Positions 12,940 to 26,300 are shown, numbered from the stretch's first letter. The stretch is 64,000 nt of DNA from Siphlonurus alternatus (GCA_949825025.1 OX463778.1:11293671-11357670), one strand, 5' to 3'. Notes: generated by a model from the letters alone, not told the origin. A program made the numbers and translations.

Positions 12940-13689
12940 GCAAACATTCTATCGATATATTTATGTTGTAACGTGCCAAAATTTACGACGATTTACAAAA
13001 ATGATTTCTTATTTTTTATCATATGGAGTCCTAGATTTGGTACATAGCGAAATCTTACAACTTTCGCTATATAGCGACCCACTACATAGGACTTGTATAT
13101 TAGACACTAGAGCGGGCTGCGAGCTATATCTATATAGTATAGCAACAAAGGTGTTGTCCTCGTTTTCGCAACGCAAGATCGACTATATAATATATACAAG
13201 TTTTAATAACCGTTATAAAAATACTATTAGATCACTTTCAATGAAAGAAAATTCAAATGTTTTATTTTAAATTCTAAATTATGTAACAAGCATTTGAAGG
13301 TTAACTATAATAAAAGCAAAAAATTATATAGATATATCTTAATTAAAACTCCCAAGCACTTCAGCCATTCTAGTTAAAAGTTTTTATGTAAAGAAAGTAC
13401 TACTGCATGTTATAATATTGAAATTTTAAAATCATGAATAAACGAACATTTTCAAGTTGTGTAATATACATTAATTTAATATTCTGTAATTTTAAAGTCT
13501 TAAATTATTTTCGGAGATTATTAATTAAAATCAAAAAGTACTTTTAAATTATATCGATTTTATTAAGTTAAATTTTCAGGCTCTTCAAACAATGTATAGT
13601 TGAAGTTATTTATTCTTGAAGTCACTACATTATTGATATGATAAATCGATATTCTCATGAATGAAATAAATTGTTGGTGTCACGATAGC

Positions 13690-13925
13690 CGCTTAATATG
13701 ACGTCACTTCCTCGACCAATCAGATCGCTTCTATTAGGTGGTACGATCGCTGCAATAAGACTGACAAGGAAGCGACGACTATCACCTGTTGGCGTAATGT
13801 CCGCGGCGTTCGCTAATAAGACCACAGCCGTCTGTCTAAGGCCCGAGAAAGTCGTGCGATTGATTCAACTGATTCTCTGTCGCAGTGTAATATGAGTGGG
13901 GGATTCCCACCCATATTATGTCAAA
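13690..13925 (+). promoter_or_regulatory. GC-rich island with CRE and CCAAT motifs; possible regulatory element
   Basis: TGACGTCA (13699) and CCAAT (13716) lie in a locally GC/CpG-rich segment, followed by a perfect-armed hairpin AATATGAGTGGG...CCCACCCATATT near 13889-13918. It could be an upstream promoter or enhancer of the ACSBG-like gene. No transcript evidence. Confidence 0.2.
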
Positions 13926-14353
13926 CAGGAAAATTTGGATGCGTGTTTTTAGTATGAAAATAAGAGATTCTCTTGAATATTAATTACGTTATATTTTTAT
14001 ATTATGTGAGGAATTCTCACTGCAAGGAACAGTGAGAAATATTGCTTTGTGCACCAGTTTCTATTATATTATACTATTATATATAATATAGACTTTCATA
14101 TAGCTGGTGCTAAGGAAAACGAACTTTATTATTTATTTCACACCTGTGGTGTTGTTAAAAATATTGCCACGCGGTTGAACCGTTTGGGATGGCTATAATA
14201 TAGATACGTTCTTAACTGTCCGTAATTTCCAGACTTGTGACCTTTTAAATTAATGACTATATTCATTGCCCCAAGTTCCAATTGAATTTTATTTGTTTAA
14301 AAATTCGTAATTATTATCGCCCCCACGTTCGTAAAAACTAAAAACTGACCATA

Positions 14354-14413
14354 TAGGTCTGTTCGTAAATAAATAATCGATTATTTCTTATTGTGTATTT
14401 ACGAACAAACCTA
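14354..14413. repeat. Short inverted repeat
   Basis: TAGGTCTGTTCGTAAATA and its near complement (TATTTACGAACAAACCTA) around a 20-odd-base AT loop. Confidence 0.5.
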
Positions 14414-15558
14414 TAATATTATCTCATCTAATTAAAGGTCCGATGGCGCGCGATAGATCACAGCTAGAGGCACGGTGGTCCATTAAATGCCTCGCTAAGC
14501 TGACTTGAAGTCAACAAGATAATACACGTGCTTGCGAAATGATGACAACTTTAGTAATGCGCAAGTCGTACCCGTGTAGTGCATGCAGTTAATTGCAAAA
14601 CGTCATGAAGCGGAAAAAAATCCGCATCGCATGATGTTTGCTCTCGTCTTGTGTGGTTAATTATTGATTGTTATTTTCAATCATATTTGCGTTCATCTAT
14701 TATTTGCTCATCACCATAAGACAGATTAGTATGTAAATATGTATAGACATAATACATTTGGCATCATGCATTGGCTATGATTGCGTATTTATTTGCATGC
14801 ATCATGTGGTTGATTGCATGCTGCATGCATACCAACGCGCACATTTTATTATTTTTTATTTCTTGTGGTTTCTTATTGATTTTTTTTTTAATTTCTTATA
14901 CATATAGATCAGCTAGCGTGATAATATACCAACAACAATAACAAACGTTATGTAACAATATATTATAGTGACCCTACATCCCTACAATGCGCCTCTATAC
15001 ACAATTCAAAAGAACTTTCGCTTTTTATAATGATCATATATAATAATTAAGAATCAGTAAGAATAATGTAAATTTTCTTGTAATGATAAAGAGATCATCC
15101 TGTCTTATGATTTCCTACTTTATTACATGCAGCATGGTATTTAATTGCAACTGTGTTCATCGGCGAGGCTGCATGAGGCCCGCTCGCCTTCAGCAGGTAG
15201 CTCGGTGCAATCGAGGCCAACGGGGCAAGCTTCCTATACCACCATTTGGTGCCCATAAGGTCCTTACAAGTGAGAAATGATTTGCGTTTCTGCAGTATAA
15301 AAGTACATTGCCTCTGGGTTAGTAACGTAGAAAAATGATTATTCATTGTATAATGAAAAAATAATTTAGTGATTCACTAACAGGTGCATACTGGATTTAA
15401 ATTTAATACGTTACTTGCAAAGTAAAATATATCTAGCTATAATAGGATTGTTAGAAGTTATGTATAATATGATATAAAAAGTTGCCAACCTTGTTGGCAA
15501 GCAAGTATTACGAACAATCACTTTTTTACTTGTTAGTAAAGAGTAGGACATATATCTT

Positions 15559-16320
15559 TATATGTCCCAAAGATCTTTAGATTTTTCAAACTCTAATAGC
15601 AACCGTTTAGTATTTTTTAATGTTCACTTAATATACATTAAATTAAAGCTCTGAATTTAACATTTTCAATCATGTGAACAGAAAAAAAAATTTGAAAGGT
15701 GATTTTTTTCTTTTTATCCGTTAAAGGCAAAATGGGAGCTTTTTGCACTTTTTCGTGCATCGTTTTGTTGACGAGGTGTTCCCATGCATATGGATCGACG
15801 TGGTGCCCCACAACATGGGTCCCTAGGTTCCCTGACGTCACTCCCTCAGAATTTTTCCTACGGGACTATGTGAAGGACAACTTATTCAAAGATCAAGTGT
15901 GAGACTCGTGTTGGAGCTAAAGCAAGGCATCACCACCATGGCACGATCCAGTCCACCATGCCTGTCATGCTGCGTAATGTGTGGCGTGAGTTCGAGGAGG
16001 GACTGGATGTTTGCTGAGCCACCAACAGAGCCCATTTAGAGAGGCCTTGTTGCATTTGCATTGAAAAAAAAATCAACAAGCATAAGAATTGATGCAATCA
16101 ATTTTTAGGTGCAGGTGCACTCGTGATTCAGGAAAAAAGTGTCCATTTTGCTTTCTAACTGTTAAAAAAGAAAAATCACGTTTAAAACAAAAAAATCTGT
16201 TCACATATTTGAAAATGTTAAATTCAGAGCTTTAATTTGATGTATATAAAGTGAACATTAAAAAATATTAAACGGTTGCTATTTGGGTTTGAAAAATCTA
16301 AAGATCTTTGGGACACCCTG
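15559..16320 (+). mobile_element. Decayed mariner-class DNA transposon with DDE remnant
   Basis: Inverted arms of about 160 bp (GTCCCAAAGATCTTTAGA near 15563, complement ending in CACCCTG at 16320). Between them (15735-16050, + strand) lies a broken DDE transposase C-terminus: PDVTPSEFFLRDYVKDNLFK (residues of the PDLTPLDFFLWGYVK block) and, in another frame, MLRNVWREFEEGLDVC then ATNRAH. Stops and frameshifts are present, and the N-terminal half is missing. Confidence 0.7.
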
Positions 16321-16329
16321 TGTATATAA

Positions 16330-18160
16330 ATCTATTGGTGCGCAGTACCGAAGGGGGTTTAAAAAATGTCTCGTTGTTTACATCGTATGTCGGCAACGAT
16401 ATGTATTGTATTTTTGAATTGAAAGTCGGTCGATGCTGCTTTTCTTATCACTCATACCTTGATGCCAAACGTGTTTTATGACGTCACCCATAAGACCTGT
16501 GTCGAATCTTTAGACCCCTTTCGCGGTGCAATCCATTAAATAAAAATTCAGCTATACTTGAACTATAATGTAATATACACTTTCCTAATATAAAATGCAA
16601 TACAAATACATGATTTCTCGTGTAAAAAAGTATGTATGCAAATTTTGATGCCAAATTATTTACTTTTTCTTTTAAACATTATATAATTTTTGTCAATAAA
16701 AAAAAAAAAAAAAAGCTAAGGTGTATTAGAGGCCGTGTCTCTTTGCACTCCAAATGTTGCAACGTCACCGCATAATAATATTAAAAAAAAATTGTTTTCA
16801 AGTATATATTCATTATTTTCTTATTGTTATGTGAACAAGTTAACCTTGCTTTAGCTCGTAAAAAAAAATGAAAATATGACATCGCAATGACAGTAACTAT
16901 TTCTTGATGTCTTATAGATGTAGTTTTTTTGTTAAAGTAAGACTGTAATTTTTAAGTAATTTATATTTTAAGTATTATGTTTTGAAATTCTCAGTACAGT
17001 AGGAAATTTTAAAGTACGTAGGATTTCAAAACATCGTAAGTATATCATGATGTAAAATTAATGAGTGTAATTTGACCATTTGTAGTTGACGTCACGTGAT
17101 TTAAAGTACTCTGGGAGATCCCTACTTGTGACGTCACTAAACTGCTGCTGCTGCACCTTTTGTGCAGGTCAACACTACTTTCACTTTTCAAAACAAATAT
17201 TTATAAGAAATAGTTCGAAATGTTTGACCTGCTCGAGTTCTTATATTATTATGTATGGTAATGATCAGACGATATTATCTCTATATTTGAAATGTTTTCT
17301 AACTTTTAAATAAATCTACCTCAAAATTTATTATCATTCTTATAGTATTAGTAGGCCTGTTTAAAAATAGGACACGGTCAAAGTTTTATCTTTAATACAT
17401 TATCATCGGAGACTATTAATACATGCATGGTTTCTGCATCATCATATTAATAATGCAAGAATAAAAAATAATCACTGTACAAAATGAATAGTTTAGTTGA
17501 TCCTTGGAATGATTATTCGAACAGTGCTCGAATGTTTTTTCATCGTATAAATATCTCGCTGTTATGAATTATAAAATTAAATTTGCTATTCAAGAGTACT
17601 TATGTCCTATAAATGACCCAATTTATTTTGTAATTAATGTTTGTATGCATGCTTAATTTATATAATACCAATAGAAATGTATAGCTATAGACTATAACAT
17701 TTACGTTAATCTGATTTGCAAAAGAACTAGTATTTTTAACGTTACAAATAACGTATTAGGAATAAGAAAAAGTTGCCGTTTATTAAGTAACACACATATC
17801 ACGCGTTTAATGAATTCATAGTGTTGCCCACCAATCCCTTCCTAAGAAACCGGTTGGCAATCTAAGTTTGCAATATTCGCGCTCCGATTGAATTCAATTA
17901 CCTGTTCGCCAGACCAATGGAATCGCAGTTTACAGTGGTCGCGCCTCCCACAGTGGCGGCCTTGATTCAGGGTTAGTGACCCATCGGTCACCTGATGTAA
18001 ACATTGGCGCATTTGGGCCACCAGCTGTTCGGAGTATTTCGAGGTGTCCACTGTACACCACGTGGTCGACAGTTCGGGTGAAAAATTTAATTACGTTACA
18101 TGAATGGAACTTAATTCTAGCATTACTAAGGGGAGGGGGGGGGGCCCGTAACTCAAAATA
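16330..18160. other. Intergenic or intronic stretch without a recognised gene
   Basis: AT-rich, with CRE octamers at 16479, 17087 and 17129, a poly-A run near 16699-16714 and a G-run at 18133-18144. No coding signal. Confidence 0.5.
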
Positions 18161-18162
18161 GA

Positions 18163-18438
18163 GTTCGGGAACTATTTTTAAAGAATTATTGAAAGTACAG
18201 AGAAAATGACGCCTCTGGACGCCTCTCTTCATAAAATGATAGGACCTAAAAAGGGCGTGGGTTCAAACTCGACCTATAGTCAAAACTTTTTAGCAATATT
18301 ATAATATTGCTAAAAAGTATATATATATATATACTTCCCGGGCTGTAAAAAATTTGAACAAAAATTAGAGTGGCATAATTTTGCACCCTCTATCCATTTT
18401 TGCAATAATTTTTTTTAGGTCGATACTCTATTATGTTA
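18163..18438. mobile_element. Hairpin MITE, AGAGTATTGTCCTC family, left-truncated
   Basis: Contains GTTCGGGAACTATTTTTAAA, then a foreign AT-rich centre, and the right arm TGCACCCTCTATCCATTTTT ending ATACTCTATTATG. The left terminus is missing. Confidence 0.55.
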
Positions 18439-18439
18439 G

Positions 18440-18470
<31 letters not shown>

Positions 18471-18473
18471 TAA

Positions 18474-19432
18474 AATTAACGCGGCAAATGGGGCTACGCC
18501 ACGGTGGCTCGCGAAGGGTTTGCTTGTCTCAAAACTCTCCGCTTCAACAACTTCTGCCTTCAGCAAATTCCACTCTCTTACAGTCCTGTTAATGAACGAA
18601 TATTTTCCCACATCACTTCTACTGCCGACAAAATCCAACTGTGATCACTCCTTCCAATGTAAACACCTCTCTTAGTACGAGAGCTCAACTCCCTACAACC
18701 CTCACTATTTCTTGATATTTTATACATAACACCAAGTCTACAATTTCTCCTTCTCTCCTCCAGCAACTCCCACCCCAACTTATCAATCATCACAGTTACA
18801 CTCTCAAACTCTTTTCTGACCTTCTTCCCATCTCCCACCAACTTCCATCTTCCCATACGCCCCATAACTCTTCTCGCTGCTCTTCTCTGCACCTTCTCCA
18901 ACTCCTTCACCCCAACATTCCTGTATGGATCCCAAACACTGCATCCATACTCAAGCATCGGTCTCACCATGGCTCTATAAGCGCTATCTCTCACGAACAT
19001 ACTAGCTCCCTTCAGATTTCTCATAACAAACTCCAAGAACTTTCTACTCTTAGAAGTAACATACTTAATACGTTCATTCCACATCAATTTTCTGTGCAAC
19101 ACACCACACCCAAATACTTGTACTTCTCAACTTCTTTCAAAACTTCACCCCCCAATATATACTGCAACACCCTCCTTGTCCTTTTCCTGCCAAACACAAC
19201 CACACAACACTTCGCCACATTCAACTTCATCCCATTATCATCAACCCACCCTTGCAAAATATCAAGATCCTGCTGAAGTTCAACAACGTCATCCTCACTT
19301 TCCACCTTCTTGTACACAACACTGTCATCTTCAAACAGTCTCACCTTCGACTTCACTCCTCTTGGCAAATCCTCTATATAAATCAGATATAATAAAGGAC
19401 CCAAGACACTGCCCTGGGGAACCCCTGACGAT
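18474..19432 (-). pseudogene. Non-LTR retrotransposon RT fragment, copy 2, frameshifted
   Basis: Minus-strand RT from the GVPQGSVLGPLLYLIY motif (about 19420) through the catalytic box to the C-terminus. The box reads FEDD, where copy 1 has FADD. A 2-bp insertion near 19101 shifts the frame, and further indels near 18637 and 18530 break the C-terminus. The 3' end is followed by a (TTA)n tail on the minus strand (18447-18473), typical of CR1/Rex-like tails. Otherwise nearly identical to copy 1. Confidence 0.85.
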
Positions 19433-20253
19433 ACAAAATTATTTATTTATTTAAATAAATATATAAAATTGTGCGGTAAAAAATATCGTGGAATTCGTGG
19501 ATTTTGATTCCGTTCAGTTTTTCATTCTTTTCATTTTTCATTTATATCGTAATAGTCGTATGTGAGTATGCAGTTGAGAACTTTGTTTTCCAACACAAAA
19601 ACCAAATCGACCATTTTCAAGGAAAAGCGTATGATGTGTTGGAGATATTAATATATTTATGACCCGTCTGTTTGCAGAGCGAGATATTACATCATAAAAC
19701 AATAATCGTTTACAAGCATGCATCGGAACATGCCAACTTGCGTTTAACAATTATATTTATCACTTAGGCTATTAATTAAAATAAAGGACATATTAGTTAA
19801 GTTGTTTTAATTGCTTTTCATTTTATTACCATACAGGATGAAAAGATTGAAAAGACATAAAATTATATAATATAATTTTAATTTGAATTTTACTTTTCTT
19901 AATTATTATTATTACTTTATGAAAAAGAGGGGGGCGTTTTGAAAAATGTTATCCGTGTCGTCACTATACTAAAATTTAAAGAGATACTTTTCGTCATATT
20001 CATTTAGTTTATGGTCGGAAACGTTCGAAAGTATTCGTCTTGCGTTGGGCCAGTTAGATCCTTCGTTGCATATAACAGTCAAACAATTAATGACCGAGGA
20101 CTTAACAAACACGACGAAAACTTAATTAAATGTGACGCCTGTCAGCCAGCCGGGTATGCAACATCTTTTTACTTCGGGACAGTACGAACGTTTCGTCCGC
20201 GTTGCCATCAGTTTTTTTTTTTTTTTAATGGTATACACTTATAAAAAAATATT

Positions 20254-20785
20254 GGGCGCAATTCACGAAGCATTTAGCCAGGTTTCTAACCAATTTTAGC
20301 TTAATCACGTTTAACTAGGTGGTTTAAGGGTAAGATAACACGAACAATCGATTGTTGGTAGTCCCATTTGATTAACATGTAAACCTTAGCAACCTCATAA
20401 TGATTCTGATTTTTTTTTGAGAGACAGTTCTTGGTACCAAAAAAATATGGAAAAAATTTCAAAACAATCGGACGATCCAATTTTTTTAAATTAATTTTTT
20501 AGTTTATGTCTCCATGGAAAACTGAAAATTTAAAAAATTCATTTAAAAAAATTGGATCGTCCGATTGTTTTGAAAATTTTTCCACATTTTTTTGGTGCTA
20601 AGAACTGTCTCTCAAAAAAAATTCAGAATTATTATGAGGTTGCTAAGGTTTACATGTTAATCAAATGGGACTACAACAATCGATTGTTCGTGTTATCTTA
20701 CCCTTAACACGTAAAACAGGTATAGTTAAACGTGGTTAAACTAACTAAACGTACGTGTGGGCTAACTGCTTCGTGAATCGCACCC
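20254..20785. mobile_element. MITE (GGGCGCAATTCACGAAGC family) carrying a nested TTAA element
   Basis: Outer ends match the 141-bp copy at 22929-23069. Its interior is interrupted at 20328-20703. Flanks do not show a clear duplication. Confidence 0.8.
20328..20703. mobile_element. TTAA-flanked foldback, GGGTAAGATAACACGAAC family, nested
   Basis: 376-bp inverted repeat GGGTAAGATAACACGAACAA to complement, with TTAA at 20324-20327 and 20704-20707. The uninterrupted MITE at 22929 has a single TTAA at the same point, which proves the insertion and its duplication. Termini share GGGTAAGRTAAC with the elements at 35696 and 49110. Confidence 0.85.
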
Positions 20786-20942
20786 CTATATGCATTATAG
20801 CTAGACTGGATGCTGTTCTCACCTCTTCCCCAAATTACAAATCTTTATCTATATTTTGGATCAATATTCCAGCAAATAATTCATGCATGGGTAACTTTCA
20901 AGTTGTTCCAAGATCTTCCCTGAATGACAAAATGATAAAATA

Positions 20943-21080
20943 GCAATGATAAAATTATTTTCATGGCAAATACACTCTTCATTGGAATAAAAATGATCGA
21001 TTGTTAAGGCATAGCCGGATCGGACATTTTTATTTGAATGCCATGGAGTGTATTTGCCATGGAAATAATTTTATCATTGC
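20943..21080. mobile_element. 138-bp inverted-repeat MITE
   Basis: GCAATGATAAAATTATTTTC at the left and its complement at the right, with the inner TGGCAAATACACTC arm mirrored. Internal CCGGATCGGAC is shared with a fragment near 22280. Confidence 0.75.
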
Positions 21081-21254
21081 TCTATATATTCAGGGCTTAC
21101 GTTTACCAATATATATACGTATAATATTATACACTATAATAAAACCTTATTAATAATTATATATTATTGCACTTTATTGACATTACTAATATTACCGTGA
21201 TGCCAATAAAGTGTCTCGCATACTTAATAATAAAACTTTTTTTTTCTTTTTTTA

Positions 21255-21257
<3 letters not shown>

Positions 21258-21340
<83 letters not shown>
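21258..21340. repeat. (AT)n microsatellite
   Basis: About 40 uninterrupted AT dinucleotides, followed by GTATGTATGT. Confidence 0.95.
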
Positions 21341-21352
<12 letters not shown>

Positions 21353-21840
21353 ATATTATATGTAAAAATTGTAAATATCTATTATAGTCTAACGATAATA
21401 CTGAATTCCCTCGAAATATTCTTTTGGAAAAGATTTCGTGACCTCTCCGAACGTGCGGACACTACATTGGACCATGTGGTCATTGTGTATGAGGTCACAT
21501 GCTCGACGATTCGTACCTAATATGTCACCGGGGCTGTAGAGTTTTGGGATAAAAAAAAAAAATAAATTCATTCAACGCTGTATAATATGAGGATTTATTA
21601 CTAAGGAAAATCAGAAATCATCGCCAATACGTCCTATACGTATAGGATAAAGAAATCTATGTATTCAATTTGTGTAATGTGCAAACACGAGATAAAGTAT
21701 CAGCGACAGACTGGTTACCATCACCACGGGGTTGAGCAAATAATCCTCGTTATCTACCCGCTGATCGAATTGCGTGGTAAAATGTCTTGCAGTTGAGGGG
21801 GCTATCCCAGTCGTTACCTTATTCGTATTGTGGTAAGATA

Positions 21841-22018
21841 CAGTCAAATTTATTTGACATTCCCACCGGAAAGTAGCCGGAAGTGAGAGGCTTCTGGTCT
21901 TGCTATTCATGTCTTTCTGAAAAATTTTAGATTTCAAATACGAATCGGAAGGACAGAAACATCACACTTCCGGTTACTTCCGGTAGGAATATTAAATTAA
22001 TTTGAGTGTAGTCAAATT
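21841..22018. mobile_element. TA-flanked MITE (CAGTCAAATT family), copy 1
   Basis: Begins CAGTCAAATTTATTTGAC after TA (21839-21840) and ends AATTTGAGTG before TA (22019-22020), with CCGGAAGT-rich inverted arms. Termini are Tc1/mariner/pogo-like. Confidence 0.75.
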
Positions 22019-22020
22019 CA

Positions 22021-22229
22021 TATGATATTACCTCTGGAAGTAGCCGGAAGTGTAAGATTTTTGATCTTGCTATTCGTATTTCAGGGTTACAATTTCACAC
22101 ATGGCATATATTATATAGGTCAATATTTCTACTCCAAAAACCTCTGCAGAGTTTCAAAATTGAAATAGAATAGCGACAAATTTCACACTTCCGGTTACTT
22201 CCGAAGGGAATTTCAAATTAATTTGACTG
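22021..22229. mobile_element. TA-flanked MITE (CAGTCAAATT family), copy 2
   Basis: Inverted GGAAGTAGCCGGAAGTGT arms and right end AATTTGACTG then TA. Its left end abuts copy 1 across a single TA. Confidence 0.75.
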
Positions 22230-22928
22230 TACACACTCCATTCGAATAAAAAAAAATGTGGCTACTACTTTAAAACATGACCGGATCGGACTTCGAACGG
22301 GCCGGGTGTGGTTTACGTTGCGATATTATTGTAATTTAGCAAATAAATATCTAGAAATCGATCATACAAGGGGATAAAAATGGCTTCTAAATTCTCTAAT
22401 GTTAAAGCTTATTTGTTTTTGTTATTTTTTTGACCATCAATGTGTCCTTCTAGCGTGCATTAGAGAAAGTGGTATAGTTTCCCAGGCTTTCTTGCTACTT
22501 TAAAAATAATATAAGCTGTGTATTTAAATGTAATAATTTACATAGCTCCAAAATAATTTTGATCGTCGGGCGTTCTTTGCGGCGATGTCAGGCGACTTTT
22601 TCTTTGTCATGGCGCAGTGGCGTGATGCTGCGACTCTGATGACTGATGATGATTATTCCTTTCTTGATATTATCAATAAGAAATCTCATTGTCATTGAAA
22701 TGTTTGCCAGAGAGTGTGACAATAAAGAAGTATTACTAACCTAATACTAAACATATTATACAGTCTGTGCTGGGATTTTAATAAAACTTGCATGCTTTCA
22801 ATAAAATGTAAATAAATAACGATTATCATGTCCTGTATATAAAAATATTATAATTTTTTAATTTGTTGAAAACTTGGTTTAATTATTATTTTTTAAAAAC
22901 AATATGGTATATTGATGGCCGGGTTAAT

Positions 22929-23069
22929 GGGCGCAATTCACGAAGCAGTTATAGCCAGGTTTCTAACCACGTTTAACTAAGGTGGTTTAACACGTAAAAC
23001 AGGTATAGTTAAACGTGGTTAAGTTAAACGTGGATAGAAACCTGGCTAACTGCTTCGTGAATCGCACCC
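22929..23069. mobile_element. 141-bp palindromic MITE (GGGCGCAATTCACGAAGC), 3-bp AAT duplication
   Basis: Ends GGGCGCAATTCACGAAGCAG and near complement, with AAT at 22926-22928 and 23070-23072. It is the uninterrupted counterpart of 20254-20785 and provides the empty TTAA site for the insertion there. Confidence 0.8.
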
Positions 23070-23371
23070 AATATGTTTTTGTCATAGCTTGTAGTAATAA
23101 CGAAGAAAAAAATCCATTCTCATACAATTAATTAACATATTGGAAAATCACAATTTATAAATGTGTATTATAAATGAGTTTTTGTGTAGAAAAAGGGATT
23201 TCTTCATATTTCATTAAGCATTAAGCATACTTTATAAAATGTTAAGGGGTACGTCATTCTTCACCGCGGCCGGCCGCCGGTCTGTGCATGGGTTTTCCAA
23301 CTAAAGAGAATGTGGCTCTTTATAATTTTATCGTCCCTGGATTTTCCTATAACGTGACATGTTTGTGCAGG

Positions 23372-26300
23372 ATGGAGGTAATCCAGACAGCGGTGAAGAC
23401 GGCCGACTACAGCGGCGGGCACCACCTGGGCAGTTTGGTGAACGGAGTGTCGGGTCTTCACGAGGAGGACATGACCCCGCCCTCCGTCAACGGTCACGCC
23501 GAGCAGCAACACAAGCGTCACCAGGTCAGAACGTGTGCCAAGTTCGGGGGACATTCATTTTTTAAATAACTCGAATTCCGTATGAGACCATAGTTTTGTT
23601 GGTAAAAATATAACAAAAATAACGCGACATTACTGTGTAGGCGCTATCATATTTTTTATTTCTTCCGATATCAATATTCTTTTATTTATAATAAATTTAA
23701 TATATTGGTTACAGTATACTGTAGGCTACAACAAAGTCACGTTGGTCACTATAGGCATTATTGACGAAACAATTGCATTTGCTCATAACATTAAATTTGA
23801 CGCCACACTAATTTTCTAATAATATATTATTTTGTTCATTTTCATAACAAGTTTGATGCACCAAAAGGGCAATTACGAAAAAAAAATTAAAATTATAATA
23901 TAGAATTCAGTCCCTAGAAAAATAGTCATGTGACGTCAAATTTAATGTTATGAGCAAATGCAATTGTTTCGTCAATAAGTCCTAGTGATCAACTTGACTT
24001 TGTTGTAGCCTACAGTAAACAACGCAGCTGGAATTTTTTTTACTTTGCCTCTGGAGATTTGGTTTGAGGTATGCGTGGTAAATTCCGTTGATATCGTGGC
24101 TCTGCAAATATATATATAGCTTGAATATATAATTATATGATAAATCTTCGATCCAACTCACGCCAGTTCATTTCGTTCTCCAGTTAAAAAAATTTGAGAT
24201 GTAGTGAATAATAATTATACTTTAATAATTTTTAAGATTTGTAAAAAGAAATATTATGCAAAAAGTAATATTTCCATATTCCATATGACATATTGTTAAT
24301 TAAATGAATCTGATATTCCCTCCGGAAGTAGCCGGAAGTGTAATTTTTTTACTGTTCTATTTGTTATATGGTTTTGAATCTTAGCTGAGGGTTTTTGTAT
24401 CAGAAGTATTAACCAATTAGTGAAATTGCAACGCTAAAATACAAATAGAAAGGCCAGGAACGTTTATACTGTTCCGGCTACTTCCGGAGGGAATATTACA
24501 TAAATTTGACTGTACTGCATGCAATATCGTTATTTTGGTCCAAGGTCAATGTTATAGAGGTATCTATTATATATCATAATTATATATACTTCGATTGTTC
24601 GTGATGCAGTTTTCATCTGCATGCACATGCACTTTTTTTTTTATAATTTTTATTCATAAAAGACAAGATTATGTACACTTAACATAAATTTACACCAAAG
24701 ATTTCAAAAAAAAAATATAATATATTCTCAAAAAAAATTTTTTTTTTTTTTTTTTTTCCTTATACAGAATTGTTTGATCCTTAAGTTCTAAATAAAAAAC
24801 AAACAAACAATGTTGACTAATATACAGCTGCTCTATAATACAATAAGTTTACACAGACAAAGAGCCACAGCCCTTCTAGGTCCATCTGAAACATGATGCA
24901 CTTGATGCACTAGCTCATTCCACGAGAGTATATTATAAAAATTAATACACAATACTCAAGTATTTTGTTATTTAATTTCTAAAATTTATCCTTAAATTGT
25001 ATTTTCTTTAATTATTTTTTATAAATCATATAAGTATTCATGCATAATGCACGGTCACAGAACATAATGTATTTCAAGTATTAAATATATCGTTACATAT
25101 ATTTATATTGCTTTACATTAAACGCGAGCAGCGTATGGGCTTTGCAGTGACGGCAATGACTGTTTCAGGAGGATGCCATTGAGACTACCCCGAGCTCCAA
25201 GGCTGCCCCCAGGTAAGTTCTCCCGCCCCTCCTGAGGTACGTGACTCCATACTGACTACTGTATCTTGATTACAGCCCCGCGGTCCCGGCACCTAAGCCA
25301 GACATCTACCTCGACGGTAAGGTCATTTCCATTTCTTCACAATAACATTTCGTCGCCTAATATATAGTAAGTGCCCGAAGCACCAAGAAATTTGGTTCGT
25401 AATTATGAATCTTATGCCAGCACATGGCATGTACATAAATTCTGTTTGCATCAAAGCCTTGTTATGCTTGCATGGAGAACATATTATATAGGAGTATTAA
25501 TAGGACACTTCCATTCTGCAGTGGTGATGATTTTTTTGCGGTTTAAACTTGTATATAAAGAGAAAAGAAAAGTTAATAACATTTTAAACTTTGTCTTGTT
25601 AATAATATTATAACGTTTATTTGTTTCGATCGTCAAATTATATAGTACATGATATAATTAAATTGATTTATTATTGTAAAAAATAAAGATTAAAGTTAAA
25701 AATACAATCTCTTGAAACAACTTGTCGTCACAAATGACTGACATTAATTTGCAGCTAATTTTTTACGCGCGATTACCACCTATATTTCTCCAACGACATT
25801 CTTTATTTTTATTATTTTAATCCAAAGCCAAGAATAACATATACATGTACCGCATTTTTAGTTATAGACATGACTGGTAATAAAGGTGGACAGGCGTTTA
25901 GCTGTTGGAATAATACGATGCCCTATACCGCAATGTTAATTTCGGGTATACTTATAATAGAGACTTTGAGAGGCTGATGAATATACTGCGCTTTATGCTA
26001 GAGCTAGCCGGTACATAGTTTAACACAATTGTATTATTTGTATTCCATTTTTATACTTTCCTCTAGGGGAGAGAAATAAAGGGAAAGGGGTTATACTGTG
26101 ACAGATACTTCGTAACAAGAAGAATTTAGAGGTTAAACTTTTGTTGTAGGTCCTGACCAGGTGATTCCCTCGGAGCGCGTGTTTGCTTGTGAGCCGGACG
26201 GCGCAGTGCGACTGCGCATGGGAACGGACGGTGTGTCGGCGGTGAAGCCGATCTCTGTGGTAACCATGCTGCGACGTACCGTCGAGAAGTTCCCGAACCG

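Noticed and set aside
18240..18270. tRNA T-arm-like GGGTTCAAACTCGACC
   Set aside because: No matching acceptor, D or anticodon arms around it; it lies inside a MITE.
21167..21520. 117-codon frame rich in alternating Tyr-Ile
   Set aside because: Artefact of the (AT)n microsatellite.
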